Positions 27,207 through 36,526 are shown, counted from the stretch's first letter. The stretch: DNA of 64,000 bases from Roseovarius sp. MMSF_3350 (GCF_030733425.1 NZ_JASHIZ010000007.1:118899-182898), one strand, 5' to 3'. Made by a program: numbers and translations. Notes: generated by a model not told the origin, from the letters alone.

Positions 27207-27781
27207 CCGGGATCATGCTGACATATGTCGCGGTCGTCGACCGCATGAACCGCTGGATCGGGCGGATCGTGATGTACGGGATATTCGCGATGATGGCGAT
27301 CCTGCTGTGGTCGTCCTTCACCAAGCTGGGCAGCGATATCGGGCTCGATATCAACCCCTCGCTCTGGACGCTGGAAATGGCGCAGTTCGCGATGGTCGCC
27401 TATTTCATTCTCGGCGGGCCGTACTCGATCCAGATGGGCTCGAACGTGCGGATGGACCTGCTCTATGGCGAGTGGAGCGACCGGCGCAAGGCGCAGGTCG
27501 ACGCCATTACCGTGCTTTTCCTGATCGTCTACCTGGCCTTCCTGCTGTGGGGCGGCTGGGACAGCCTGATGTATTCCTTCCAGTATGGCGGTGAGCGCAG
27601 CAACAGCGTCTGGCGGCCTTACCTGTGGCCGATCAAGCTGATCATGGTCGTGGGCATCTTCCTGATGCTGCTTCAGGCCGTCAGCGAATTCTTCAAGGAT
27701 ATCCTGCGGCTGAAGGGGCATGATATGGGCCCCAAGGACGAAGACAGCTCTGACGCCCGGCCCGAGGGGACCCGCACCTGA
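27203..27781 (+). CDS. TRAP transporter small permease (DctQ type)
   Basis: A 192-residue membrane protein with four predicted helices: about 20-40 (GRIVMYGIFAMMAILLWSSF), about 65-80, about 105-125 and about 145-170. This is typical of the TRAP small subunit. It overlaps the amidohydrolase by 4 bases and the large permease by one base (TGATG). The C-terminal 20 residues are acidic and hydrophilic. With the following DctM and DctP it forms a sodium- or proton-driven high-affinity importer. Confidence 0.88.
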   Translation: MTGIMLTYVAVVDRMNRWIGRIVMYGIFAMMAILLWSSFTKLGSDIGLDINPSLWTLEMAQFAMVAYFILGGPYSIQMGSNVRMDLLYGEWSDRRKAQVDAITVLFLIVYLAFLLWGGWDSLMYSFQYGGERSNSVWRPYLWPIKLIMVVGIFLMLLQAVSEFFKDILRLKGHDMGPKDEDSSDARPEGTRT

Positions 27782-29106
27782 TGCCCTACGAAGCCATCGC
27801 CGCGCTGATGTTCGCATCCATGATGCTGATGCTGCTGACCGGCCAGCGGGTCTTCGGCGCCATCGGTTTCGTCGCCGTCATCGCGGCCTTCTTCCTGTGG
27901 GGGGACCGGGGCGGGTACGACCTTGGCTTTGCCGCTGCGATCAAGGTGATGAAATGGTATCCGCTGCTGACGCTGCCGATGTTCATCTTCATGGGGTACA
28001 TCCTGTCCGAAAGCCGCATTGCCGACGACCTCTACCGGATGTTCCACGTCTGGATGGGCGGGCTGTCCGGTGGTTTGGCCGTGGGGACAATCGGCCTGAT
28101 GGTGCTGATCTCGGCCATGAACGGGCTGTCGGTGGCGGGCATGGCCATTGGCGCCACCATCGCGCTGCCGGAACTGCTCAAACGAGGCTACGACAAGCGG
28201 ATGGTCACCGGTGTGATACAGGCGGGCTCATCGCTGGGCATCCTCGTGCCACCCTCCGTCGTTCTGGTGCTGTATGCCATGATCGCCCGCCAGCCCGTTG
28301 GGCAGCTCTGGCTCGCCGGTGTGCTGCCGGGGCTGATGATGGCCGGGATGTTCATCCTTTACATCGTGATCCGCTGCCGCCTGAACCCGACGCTCGGCCC
28401 GATCCTGCCCAAGGAGGAGCGCGACATTCCGATGGGCGAAAAGATCCGCCTGCTGGGCGCGGGCCTGCTGCCGCTCTTCATCTTCTTCACCATGATGGTG
28501 CCCTTCGTGAACGGCTGGACATCCCTGGTGGAATCCTCGGCCATCGGCGCCATCGCCGCCTTCCTGGCCGCCGTGGTGAAGGGACGCATGACGCGGCAGG
28601 TGTTCGAGACGTCGGTGCGCAAGACGCTAGGCATCTCCTGCATGTTCATGTGGATCATCCTGGCGGCCCTGGCCTTCGGCGCGGTCTTCGACGGGCTGGG
28701 CGCGGTCAAGGCGATCGAGAGCCTCTTCACCGAACAGCTGGGCCTCAGCCCCTGGATGATCCTGATCCTGATGCAGCTGTCGTTCATCCTGATGGGCACG
28801 TTTCTGGACGACACCGCGATGCTGGTGATCGTGGCACCGCTCTACGTGCCTCTAGTGGGCGCGCTCGGCTTCGACCTGATCTGGTACGGCGTGCTTTACA
28901 CCATCACCACGCAAATCGCCTACATGACGCCGCCCTTCGGCTATAACCTCTTTCTGATGCGCGCCATGGCGCCGCCCGAAATCACGCTGAAGGACATCTA
29001 CACCTCGATCCTGCCCTTCGTGCTGGTCATGGTGGTGGCGCTGGCGACGATCATGACCTTCCCCGAAATCGCGCTTTGGCTGCCGGGGTATGTCTATGGA
29101 AATTAA
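27781..29106 (+). CDS. TRAP transporter large permease (DctM type)
   Basis: A 441-residue membrane protein with about twelve helices and the DctM/SiaT signatures MNGLSVAGMAIGATIALPEL and GSSLGILVPPSVVLVLYAM. The ion/substrate region GTFLDDTAMLVIVAPL is intact. It starts at the last base of the small permease stop. The gene for the binding protein follows after 59 bases. Length is normal for a separate large subunit. Confidence 0.93.
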   Translation: MPYEAIAALMFASMMLMLLTGQRVFGAIGFVAVIAAFFLWGDRGGYDLGFAAAIKVMKWYPLLTLPMFIFMGYILSESRIADDLYRMFHVWMGGLSGGLAVGTIGLMVLISAMNGLSVAGMAIGATIALPELLKRGYDKRMVTGVIQAGSSLGILVPPSVVLVLYAMIARQPVGQLWLAGVLPGLMMAGMFILYIVIRCRLNPTLGPILPKEERDIPMGEKIRLLGAGLLPLFIFFTMMVPFVNGWTSLVESSAIGAIAAFLAAVVKGRMTRQVFETSVRKTLGISCMFMWIILAALAFGAVFDGLGAVKAIESLFTEQLGLSPWMILILMQLSFILMGTFLDDTAMLVIVAPLYVPLVGALGFDLIWYGVLYTITTQIAYMTPPFGYNLFLMRAMAPPEITLKDIYTSILPFVLVMVVALATIMTFPEIALWLPGYVYGN

Positions 29107-29165
29107 ACAAAAGACCTTGGTCACAAGGCGTTCGAGCAACTGAACCTAACAGAGAGGGTATAACA

Positions 29166-30203
29166 ATGACGACAAGACGTAATTTCCTGAGAGCGGCCGG
29201 TGCGGCCGTACCGGCGACGCTTGCAACCCCTGCGATCGTCAAGGCGCAATCCGCGATCAAGTGGCGCTTCCAGACCTATGCCGGCAGCGCGCTTGGCGAA
29301 CAGGTGACCAAACCGGCCATCGACTACATCAACGCCAATTCCAATGGCGAGCTGGAGATCGAGCTGTTCTACGCCGACCAGATCGTACCCACCGGCGAGC
29401 TGTTCCAGGCGCTTCAGCGCGGAACGATCGACGGCGTCCATTCGGACGACGACTCGATGGCCTCGCCCACGCCGCTGCGCATGTTCGGCGGGTATTTCCC
29501 GTTTGCGACCAAGCACATCCTCGACGTGCCGGTGCTCTTCAACCAGTACGGCCTCGCCGATATCTGGCGCGAGGAATACGGCAAGGTCGGCGTAGAGTGG
29601 CTGTCGGCGGCGGGGCAGGACCCGTGCAACTTCAACACCAAGAAGGAAATCACCTCGGTCGACGACCTCGACGGGCTGAAGCTCTACACCTTCCCCACGG
29701 CGGGCCGGTTCCTGGCCAAGTTCGGCGTCGTGCCGGTGAACATTCCTTACGAGGACGCCGAGGTCGCCGTGCAGACCGGCGAGCTTGACGGCATGGCCTG
29801 GTCGGGCATCACCGAGGATTACACCGTGGGCTGGGCCGACGTGACCGACTACTTCCTGACCAACAACATCTCGGGTGCATGGATCGGCTCGTGGTTCGCT
29901 AACCAGGAACGCTGGGCCGAACTGCCCGATCACCTGAAATCGGTCGTCATGGCCGGGGTCGAGGCCGGTCACACCTACCGCAACCAGTGGTACTGGGGCG
30001 GCGAGGCCGCGCTGCGCGCCAACGGCGACAAGCTGGAACTGCGCTCGGTGCCCGCGTCCGAATGGGCCGAGGTCGAGAACGCCGCCAAGGAATTCTGGGA
30101 CGAGGTCGCCCAGGAAGGCGAGGTTCACGAGAAGATCGTCGGCATCTTCCGCGAGTACAACTCGGTCATCAACCAGGCCGGCGTGCCCTACAACTTCGAG
30201 TAA
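29166..30203 (+). CDS. TRAP transporter substrate-binding protein (DctP family), Tat-exported
   Basis: A 345-residue periplasmic binding protein. The N-terminus MTTRRNFLRAAGAAVPATLA is a twin-arginine signal. Conserved DctP features follow (LKLYTFPTAGRFLAKFG with the substrate-binding Arg, IPYEDAEVAVQTGELDG, YWGGEAALRANG). The subgroup resembles those for 2-oxo acids, mannitol or other polar solutes, so the ligand is not decided. ATG 29166 follows GAGAGGG. A hairpin after the stop (30220-30244) probably raises its mRNA relative to downstream genes. Confidence 0.92.
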   Translation: MTTRRNFLRAAGAAVPATLATPAIVKAQSAIKWRFQTYAGSALGEQVTKPAIDYINANSNGELEIELFYADQIVPTGELFQALQRGTIDGVHSDDDSMASPTPLRMFGGYFPFATKHILDVPVLFNQYGLADIWREEYGKVGVEWLSAAGQDPCNFNTKKEITSVDDLDGLKLYTFPTAGRFLAKFGVVPVNIPYEDAEVAVQTGELDGMAWSGITEDYTVGWADVTDYFLTNNISGAWIGSWFANQERWAELPDHLKSVVMAGVEAGHTYRNQWYWGGEAALRANGDKLELRSVPASEWAEVENAAKEFWDEVAQEGEVHEKIVGIFREYNSVINQAGVPYNFE

Positions 30204-30219
30204 GCCAGCCCAAAGACCC

Positions 30220-30244
30220 GGAGCGCCTTCCCGCAAGGCGCTCC
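30220..30244 (+). terminator. Intra-operon hairpin after the TRAP binding-protein gene
   Basis: Perfect 10-bp stem (30220-30229 with 30235-30244) and 5-base loop, 16 bases after the stop. The sequence after it (GTTCATTTC) has only short T runs. I read it as a partial terminator or 3' stabilising hairpin rather than a full stop, since the glutamine synthetase gene follows in 23 bases. Confidence 0.6.
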
Positions 30245-30266
30245 GTTCATTTCAAGGAGAACACAC

Positions 30267-31631
30267 ATGACCGCCAATCTCAGCTTCGACGCTCTCAAGA
30301 AGCTTGCCTCCAAAGGCGAGATCGACACGGTGCTCGTCTGCCTCGTGGACATGCAGGGCCGGCTTGCGGGCAAGCGGTTCCACGTGTCGAACTTCCTTGA
30401 AAGCGCGCACGTGGAAACTCATTGCTGCAACTACCTTCTGGCGACGGACCTGGAAATGGCGACGCCGGACGGATATGCCGCGACCTCGTGGGAAAAGGGC
30501 TATGGCGACTACGTGATGAAGCCGGACCTTGGCACGCTGCGCCTCGTGCCGTGGCTCGAAGGCACGGCGATGGTGCTGTGCGATATCCTGGACCACCACA
30601 CCCACAAGCCGGTACCCCACAGCCCGCGCCAGATCCTCAAGGCCCAGATCGAACGGGCCGAGGCGATGGGCTTTACCGCGATGATGGCGACCGAACTGGA
30701 GTTCTTCCTGTTCGAGAAATCCTTCGACGAGATCCGCCGCGAGGGCTTTCGCAGCCTGACGCCCTTCAGCGGCTACAACGAGGATTACAACATCCTTCAG
30801 ACCACCAAGGAAGAGCATGTCATGCGCCCAATCCGCAACCTGCTCTATGCGGCGGGCGTGCCGGTCGAGAACACCAAGGGCGAGGCGGAAACCGGGCAGG
30901 AGGAGCTGAACATCCGCTATGCCGAGGCCATGCTTTGCGCCGATCACCACACGATCGCCAAGCAGGCGGTGAAGGAGATCGCGAACCAGCATGGCCATGC
31001 CGCCAGCTTCCTGCCCAAGTGGCACGCCGACAAGGTCGGCTCCGCCGCGCATATTCACCAGTCGCTGTTCAAGGGCGACACCCCCGCGTTTTACGATGCG
31101 GACGCCGACCTGACCATGTCCGACACGCTGAAAAGCTATGTCGCGGGCCTGCTGAAATACACCACCGACATCACCTATTTCCTCGCGCCCTACATCAACA
31201 GCTACAAGCGCCTGATGCCGGGCACCTTTGCCCCCACCAAGATCGCATGGAGCATCGACAACCGCACCGCCTGCTACCGGCTGGTGGGGGATGGCACCAA
31301 GGGCGTGCGCATCGAATGCCGGACGCCGGGTTCGGACATCAACCCGTATCTCGCCTGTGCCGCGCAACTGGCCGCCGGGCTCTGCGGCATCGAGGAGGGG
31401 CTGGAGCTGTCGCCCCCCGTCACCGGCGATGTCTACCAGATGGACGATGTGCCGATGCTGCCCCACACCCTGCGCGCGGCCACCGACCTTTTGCGCAATT
31501 CCGACATGTTGCGCCGGGTGATGGGAGACGCCGTGGTCGATCACTACACCCGCGCCGCCGAGGTGGAGCAGGAGACGTTCGACGCGGTCGTGACCGACTG
31601 GGAAATCGCGCGCGGATTTGAAAGGGCATGA
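30267..31631 (+). CDS. Glutamine synthetase-like gamma-glutamyl amide ligase (GlnA3/4, PuuA type)
   Basis: A 454-residue member of the glutamine synthetase family, divergent from housekeeping GlnA. It keeps the metal-binding ELEFFLFEK and GQEELNIRYA, plus GSAAHIHQSL and NSYKRLMPGTFAPTKI, typical of the GlnT/PuuA-like ligases. These use ATP to join glutamate to an amine such as putrescine, ethanolamine or methylamine. It is followed by overlapping aldehyde and nearby alcohol dehydrogenase genes, with no gamma-glutamylputrescine oxidase, which points to an amino-alcohol substrate. ATG 30267 follows AAGGAGA. Confidence 0.85.
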   Translation: MTANLSFDALKKLASKGEIDTVLVCLVDMQGRLAGKRFHVSNFLESAHVETHCCNYLLATDLEMATPDGYAATSWEKGYGDYVMKPDLGTLRLVPWLEGTAMVLCDILDHHTHKPVPHSPRQILKAQIERAEAMGFTAMMATELEFFLFEKSFDEIRREGFRSLTPFSGYNEDYNILQTTKEEHVMRPIRNLLYAAGVPVENTKGEAETGQEELNIRYAEAMLCADHHTIAKQAVKEIANQHGHAASFLPKWHADKVGSAAHIHQSLFKGDTPAFYDADADLTMSDTLKSYVAGLLKYTTDITYFLAPYINSYKRLMPGTFAPTKIAWSIDNRTACYRLVGDGTKGVRIECRTPGSDINPYLACAAQLAAGLCGIEEGLELSPPVTGDVYQMDDVPMLPHTLRAATDLLRNSDMLRRVMGDAVVDHYTRAAEVEQETFDAVVTDWEIARGFERA

Positions 31632-33013
31632 GCATGAGCAAGACGGTTGACCTGATCTCGCCGATCGACGGATCGGTTTATATCACGCGGGATGTGCTGC
31701 ACCTCGACGCGGCGGTGGCTGCGACCGACAAGGCCCGGACGGCACAGGCGGACTGGGCCGCAAAGCCACTGGCCGAGCGTGTCGCCACCCTGCGCAAAGC
31801 CAATGAGATCATCGGGGCTGACACCGACCGCATGGCGCTTGAACTGGCGCACCAGATGGGCCGCCCCGTGCGCTATGGCGGCGAATATGGCGGCTTCAGC
31901 GAACGTCTGTCCTACATGGCCGACGTGGCCGCCGAAGGTCTGGCCGAGGATATCATCGAGGACAGCGACACCGCCCGCCGCGTCATCAAGCGCGTGCCCT
32001 GGGGGGTCGTCCTGGTCGTGGCGCCGTGGAACTATCCCTACATGACGGCGATCAACACGGTCGCGCCCGCGCTCATCGCGGGCAACTCCGTCATCCTCAA
32101 ACATGCCAGCCAGACCTTGCAGGTGGGCGAGCATCTGGCCGAGGCGCTGCACGCGGCGGGCGTGCCCCGGGACGTGTTCCAGAACGTGGTGATCGACCAC
32201 GACACGACCGACGCGCTGATCGCGGGCCGCCACGTGGATTTCGTGAACTTCACCGGCTCGGTCGGGGGCGGGCAGGCGATGGAACGCGCCGCAGCCGGGA
32301 CGTTCACGCCGGTCTCGACGGAACTGGGCGGCAAGGACCCCGGCTACGTTCGCGCCGACGCGGACGTCGAGGCCGCCGTCGATGGCCTGATGGACGGCGC
32401 GATCTTCAACGCGGGCCAATGCTGCTGCGGGATCGAGCGGATCTACGTGGCCGAACCCCTGTTCGACGCCTTCGTCGAAAAGGCCGTCGCCTGGGTCAAG
32501 GCGCAGAAACTGGGCAACCCGCTCGACCCCGAAACCACCCTCGGCCCGATGGCCAATATCCGCTTTGCCCGCGAAGTCCGCGCGCAGATATCCGAGGCGC
32601 TGGAGGATGGCGCGACGGCCCATATCGACCGGATGCAGGCCGATGACGGCGACAACACCTATGTCACCCCGCAGGTCCTGACCAACGTCACCCACGGCAT
32701 GCGGGTGATGCGGGACGAAACCTTCGGCCCCGTGGTCGGCATCATGTCCGTGCCCGATGACGACACCGCGATCCGCCTGATGAACGACAGCCGCTTCGGC
32801 CTGACCGCCTCGGTCTGGACACGCGACAGCGCGGCGGCGGAACGCATCGGCGACCGGATCGAGACCGGCACCGTCTTCATGAACCGCTGCGATTACCTCG
32901 ACCCCGCCTTGTGCTGGACCGGATGCAAGGACACCGGCCACGGCGCGGGGCTGTCGAAACTCGCCTACCAGGCCCTCACGCGGCCCAAATCCTATCACTT
33001 GAGAAAGATCTGA
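31628..33013 (+). CDS. NAD(P)-dependent aldehyde dehydrogenase
   Basis: A 461-residue aldehyde dehydrogenase with catalytic Cys in AGQCCCGIERIYV (three adjacent cysteines), Glu in STELGGKDPGYV, and NAD-binding VVAPWNYPYMT. The short YneI-like length and motifs suit small or glutamylated aldehydes. It overlaps the GS-like gene by ATGA, so the two are coupled, and is one base from the alcohol dehydrogenase gene. It probably oxidises the aldehyde made by that alcohol dehydrogenase. A second in-frame ATG at 31634 is possible. Confidence 0.87.
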   Translation: MSMSKTVDLISPIDGSVYITRDVLHLDAAVAATDKARTAQADWAAKPLAERVATLRKANEIIGADTDRMALELAHQMGRPVRYGGEYGGFSERLSYMADVAAEGLAEDIIEDSDTARRVIKRVPWGVVLVVAPWNYPYMTAINTVAPALIAGNSVILKHASQTLQVGEHLAEALHAAGVPRDVFQNVVIDHDTTDALIAGRHVDFVNFTGSVGGGQAMERAAAGTFTPVSTELGGKDPGYVRADADVEAAVDGLMDGAIFNAGQCCCGIERIYVAEPLFDAFVEKAVAWVKAQKLGNPLDPETTLGPMANIRFAREVRAQISEALEDGATAHIDRMQADDGDNTYVTPQVLTNVTHGMRVMRDETFGPVVGIMSVPDDDTAIRLMNDSRFGLTASVWTRDSAAAERIGDRIETGTVFMNRCDYLDPALCWTGCKDTGHGAGLSKLAYQALTRPKSYHLRKI

Positions 33014-33014
33014 C

Positions 33015-34160
33015 ATGGCTCTTACCGGAAACTGGTCCTATCCCACGAACATGCGCTTTGGCGCAGGACGTATTGCCGAGATCGGCGAGGCCTGCCGCGC
33101 CGCGGGCATCGCGAAACCGCTTCTGGTCACCGACCGGGGGCTGAAATCCATGCATATCACGGCCAAGACGCTCGACCTGATGGAAGCCGCCGGGCTGGGC
33201 CGCGCGATCTTTGCCGAGGTCGATCCCAACCCCTCGGACGCCAATGTCGAGGAAGGCCTGAAATTCTACCGCGACGGCGGCTTCGACGGCGTCATCGCGT
33301 TCGGCGGCGGCTCTGGGCTTGATCTGGCCAAGACGCTGGCCTTCATGGCCGGACAAACGCGCCCGGTCTGGGATTTCGAGGATATCGGCGACTGGTGGAC
33401 ACGCGCCGACCCCGATGGCATTCACCCCATCGTCGCCGTGCCCACCACCGCCGGCACCGGCTCGGAAGTGGGCCGCGCGTCGGTCATCACCAATTCGGCC
33501 ACCCACGAGAAAAAGATCATCTTCCACCCCAAGATGCTGCCCGCAATCGTCATCTGCGACCCCGAACTGACGGTGGGCATGCCCAAGCACATCACGGCGG
33601 GCACGGGCCTCGACGCCTTCGCTCATTGCGTCGAGGCCTATTCCAGCCCGCAGTACCACCCCATGAGCCAGGGCATCGCGCTGGAGGGGATGCGGCTGGT
33701 CAAGGACTACCTGCCGCGCGCCTATGCCGACGGCACCGATATCGAGGCACGCGCCAACATGATGAGCGCCGCCGCCATGGGCGCCACGGCCTTTCAGAAG
33801 GGACTGGGGGCGATTCACGCGCTCAGCCATCCCATCGGCGCGCATCACCACACTCACCACGGCACCACCAACGCGGTCTGCATGCCCGCCGTCCTGCAAT
33901 TCAACGCCCCCGCCATCCGCGACCGTTTCGGCCCGGCGGCGGCCTATCTGGGCATCGAGGGCGGTTTCGACGGGTTCTGTGCCTTCGTGGATCAGCTGAA
34001 CGACAGCCTCGGCATCCCCAGGACGCTGACCGACCTGGGCGTGATCGACCCCGACCTCGACACGCTTGTGGATGCGGCGCTGCGGGATCCGTCGACCGGG
34101 GGCAACCCGATCGAGATGACGCCCGAGAATACGCGTAAACTTTTCGAGGCTTGTCTTTGA
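33015..34160 (+). CDS. Iron-containing (type III) alcohol dehydrogenase
   Basis: A 381-residue group III alcohol dehydrogenase. It has GGGSGLDLAKTLAF for NAD binding, TTAGTGSEVGRASVITN, and metal ligands in DAFAHCVEAY and HALSHPIGAHHHTHHG, all intact. The family oxidises primary alcohols or reduces aldehydes. Start ATG 33015 lies one base after the ALDH stop. As the last gene of the operon it could convert the hydroxyl of a gamma-glutamyl amino alcohol to the aldehyde that the neighbouring ALDH then oxidises. Confidence 0.88.
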   Translation: MALTGNWSYPTNMRFGAGRIAEIGEACRAAGIAKPLLVTDRGLKSMHITAKTLDLMEAAGLGRAIFAEVDPNPSDANVEEGLKFYRDGGFDGVIAFGGGSGLDLAKTLAFMAGQTRPVWDFEDIGDWWTRADPDGIHPIVAVPTTAGTGSEVGRASVITNSATHEKKIIFHPKMLPAIVICDPELTVGMPKHITAGTGLDAFAHCVEAYSSPQYHPMSQGIALEGMRLVKDYLPRAYADGTDIEARANMMSAAAMGATAFQKGLGAIHALSHPIGAHHHTHHGTTNAVCMPAVLQFNAPAIRDRFGPAAAYLGIEGGFDGFCAFVDQLNDSLGIPRTLTDLGVIDPDLDTLVDAALRDPSTGGNPIEMTPENTRKLFEACL

Positions 34161-34245
34161 CGCAAAAGAAGAAAGCGACCGGGCAGGGGGCCTGACAAGA
34201 AACTGTCAAGAAACTCGGGCAAAAGGCAACGACTCGTCAAAGAGT

Positions 34246-34270
34246 TTGACCAAATGGTCAATGCTGACCA
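34246..34270. promoter_or_regulatory. Overlapping TGACCA/TGGTCA dyads upstream of the polyamine-type ABC operon
   Basis: Three half-sites alternate in orientation: TGACCA 34247-34252, TGGTCA 34255-34260 and TGACCA 34265-34270. The first pair extends to a 7-bp arm dyad (34246-34252 with 34255-34261). GntR/FadR-type repressors often bind TGGT...ACCA dyads, so this is a likely operator, 40 bases before the PotD-type start. The cognate regulator is not obvious here. Confidence 0.5.
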
Positions 34271-34309
34271 TCCTGCACGCAAACAATCATCCACCAGAGG
34301 GGGACACCC

Positions 34310-35374
34310 ATGAAAAAGACTTTGCTCACCACAACCTGCCTGGCCGTTTTCGGCCTGTCGCAGGCCGCCACTGCCGACACGCTGCGCCTGCTGACCTGGG
34401 GCGGCTACGCCCCTGACGAGGTCGTCGAGATGTTCGAGGAACAGACCGGCCACACCGTCGAGGTGACGAAATCCAACAACGAGGAAATGATCGCCAAGCT
34501 GCGCGCCACGGGCGGCGGCGGCTTCGACCTTGCCCAGCCCTCGCAAGACCGCATCATGGGCCCGCAGATGGAATTCGGCATCTACAAGCCCATGGATATG
34601 TCGAAAATCGACGAGTCGCTCTTCATCCCCTCGATGCTGGAAGCCACCAAGGGCAACACCACCGTCAACGGCGAGGTCTACGGCGTGCCGCATGTCTGGG
34701 GCACCTCCGGCCTGGTGCTGAACACCGCCGAGGCGGGCGACGTGGTCAAGGACTACACCGACCTCTGCGACCCGGCGCTGGAAGGCAAGGTGTCCTATCG
34801 CCTGAAGCGCCCGACCCTGATCGGCTTTGCCTTCGCCATGGGCGAAGACCCGTTCGCCGCCTATGACGACGAGGCCAAGTACAAAGAGATCATGGAAAAG
34901 GTCGAAGCCAAGCTGACCGAGTGCAAATCCAACGTCAAAGCCTACTGGAGCGGCGGCGACGAGCTGATGAACCTCCTGCGCTCGGGCGAGGTCACCGCGT
35001 CGATGGCGTGGGACACCGGCGGCTGGAAGCTGAACGAGGACAATTCCGACATCACCTTCGTCGCCCCGGCCTCTGGCGCTTTGGGCTGGATCGACACGTT
35101 CGTTCTGCCCGCCAAGGGCCAGGCCGACGACGTGGCCTACGAGTGGATCAACTTCGTGATGCAGCCCGAGGTATCGGCCAAGATCACCGCGGCGGCGGGC
35201 AACTTCACCGCCTCTGCCGGTGCGGACGAGTATGCCGAGGATGCGCTCAAGGCCAAGTACCAGGACAGCTTCCCGCCTGAAGCGGTCGACAATATCAAGT
35301 GGTACCCGCCGGTTCCCGCCGGCCTGGAGGCCATCGAAGGCGAGGTTCTGGACCGCGTCCAGGCCGCCAACTGA
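34310..35374 (+). CDS. Spermidine/putrescine-type ABC transporter substrate-binding protein (PotD/PotF-like)
   Basis: A 354-residue periplasmic binding protein with a Sec signal (MKKTLLTTTCLAVFGLSQAATA) and the PotD-like opening LRLLTWGGYAPDEVVEMFEEQ, followed by KLRATGGGGFDLAQPSQD and YGVPHVWGTSGLV. The family binds polyamines, but roseobacter paralogues also take up other cationic amines, so the ligand is open. The GGGGGA before ATG 34310 is the ribosome-binding site. A 9-bp hairpin (35389-35415) separates it from the ATPase gene. Confidence 0.9.
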   Translation: MKKTLLTTTCLAVFGLSQAATADTLRLLTWGGYAPDEVVEMFEEQTGHTVEVTKSNNEEMIAKLRATGGGGFDLAQPSQDRIMGPQMEFGIYKPMDMSKIDESLFIPSMLEATKGNTTVNGEVYGVPHVWGTSGLVLNTAEAGDVVKDYTDLCDPALEGKVSYRLKRPTLIGFAFAMGEDPFAAYDDEAKYKEIMEKVEAKLTECKSNVKAYWSGGDELMNLLRSGEVTASMAWDTGGWKLNEDNSDITFVAPASGALGWIDTFVLPAKGQADDVAYEWINFVMQPEVSAKITAAAGNFTASAGADEYAEDALKAKYQDSFPPEAVDNIKWYPPVPAGLEAIEGEVLDRVQAAN

Positions 35375-35388
35375 TCGCCCATGAAAAC

Positions 35389-35415
35389 GCGGCACCCTCA
35401 CACCGGGGGTGCCGC
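35389..35415 (+). terminator. Hairpin between binding-protein and ATPase genes
   Basis: Perfect 9-bp GC-rich stem (35389-35397 with 35407-35415) with a 9-base loop and no T tract. Such hairpins after binding-protein genes commonly protect the upstream mRNA, giving more binding protein than permease. Full termination is unlikely because the ATPase gene starts 20 bases later. Confidence 0.5.
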
Positions 35416-35434
35416 CCTGTGAACGGCCCCCTGC

Positions 35435-36526
35435 ATGACCCCTGATCTTGAATGCGTCGACCTGGTAAAGCGTTTCGGCGACACGACCGCCGTTAACGAC
35501 GTCTCGTTCTCCGTACCGCCGGGCAGTTTCTTTTCAATTCTCGGACCCTCGGGCTGTGGCAAGACCACGATCATGCGGATGATCGCGGGGTTTCTGGAAC
35601 CGACCTCGGGCGACATCCGCATCAAGGGCGGCACGGTTCTGGACACGCCCCCCAACAAGCGCCCGGTGAACATGGTGTTCCAGCACCTCGCGCTCTTTCC
35701 GATGATGACCATCGCCGACAATATCGGCTACGGGCTGCGGCGGCAGTGCATGGCCAAGGCCCAGATCGCCCGCAAGGTGGACGAGGCGCTGGACCGGATC
35801 GGCCTGCCCGGCATCGGCGCGCGCAAGGTGGACGAACTGTCTGGCGGGCAAAAGCAACGCGTGGCCATCGCCCGCTGCATGGTGTTGGAACCCGATGTGC
35901 TGCTCTTGGATGAACCCCTGGGCGCGCTCGACCTCAAGCTGCGCGAGCACATGAAGATCGAATTGAAGGCGCTTCAGGCTGCGTTCGACACCACCTTCGT
36001 CTACATCACCCACGACCAGTCCGAGGCGTTGGTCATGTCCGACCAGATCGCCGTCATGAATGCCGGACGGTTCGAGCAGGTCGGCACCGGCCAGGACCTC
36101 TATTACAGGCCCGACACACCCTTCGTTGCCGGCTTCATCGGCGAGGCGAACCGCTGGACGGGGCGCATCGACCGCGTCGAAGGCGCGACGCTGGAAATGC
36201 GCACCGACACGGGCCTCGCCATGCGCGCCACCGCCGCCCAACCGCTGTCCAAGGGCGACGCCGCGGAGATTTTTGTGCGGCCGGAGGCCGTCCACCTCGC
36301 CGCCAATGCCGAGGCGCTGGCGCAGTTCGAGAACCGGATGCGGGGCAGGGTGACCAGCCTCCTGTTCAACGGCGCCGCCTCGCGCGTTCTGGTGCAGGAC
36401 GACGCCGGCGAAACGCTCGAAGTCACGCTGCCCCAGACCGGTGAATTCGCCAGCCTGAAACGCGGTGACAGAGTGCATATCGGCTGGGGCGCGGCACAGG
36501 CGATGTGCTTTGCCGGGGCCGCCTGA
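35435..36526 (+). CDS. Spermidine/putrescine-type ABC transporter ATP-binding protein (PotA-like)
   Basis: A 363-residue ATPase. Walker A GPSGCGKTT, Q-loop VFQHLALFPMM, signature LSGGQKQR and Walker B LLLDEPLGALD are intact. The C-terminal third (about 240-355) is a TOBE domain, as in PotA/FbpC. It stops at the first base of the next start (TGATG), so permease translation is coupled. ATG 35435 has only a weak ribosome-binding site, fitting lower expression than the binding protein. Confidence 0.92.
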   Translation: MTPDLECVDLVKRFGDTTAVNDVSFSVPPGSFFSILGPSGCGKTTIMRMIAGFLEPTSGDIRIKGGTVLDTPPNKRPVNMVFQHLALFPMMTIADNIGYGLRRQCMAKAQIARKVDEALDRIGLPGIGARKVDELSGGQKQRVAIARCMVLEPDVLLLDEPLGALDLKLREHMKIELKALQAAFDTTFVYITHDQSEALVMSDQIAVMNAGRFEQVGTGQDLYYRPDTPFVAGFIGEANRWTGRIDRVEGATLEMRTDTGLAMRATAAQPLSKGDAAEIFVRPEAVHLAANAEALAQFENRMRGRVTSLLFNGAASRVLVQDDAGETLEVTLPQTGEFASLKRGDRVHIGWGAAQAMCFAGAA

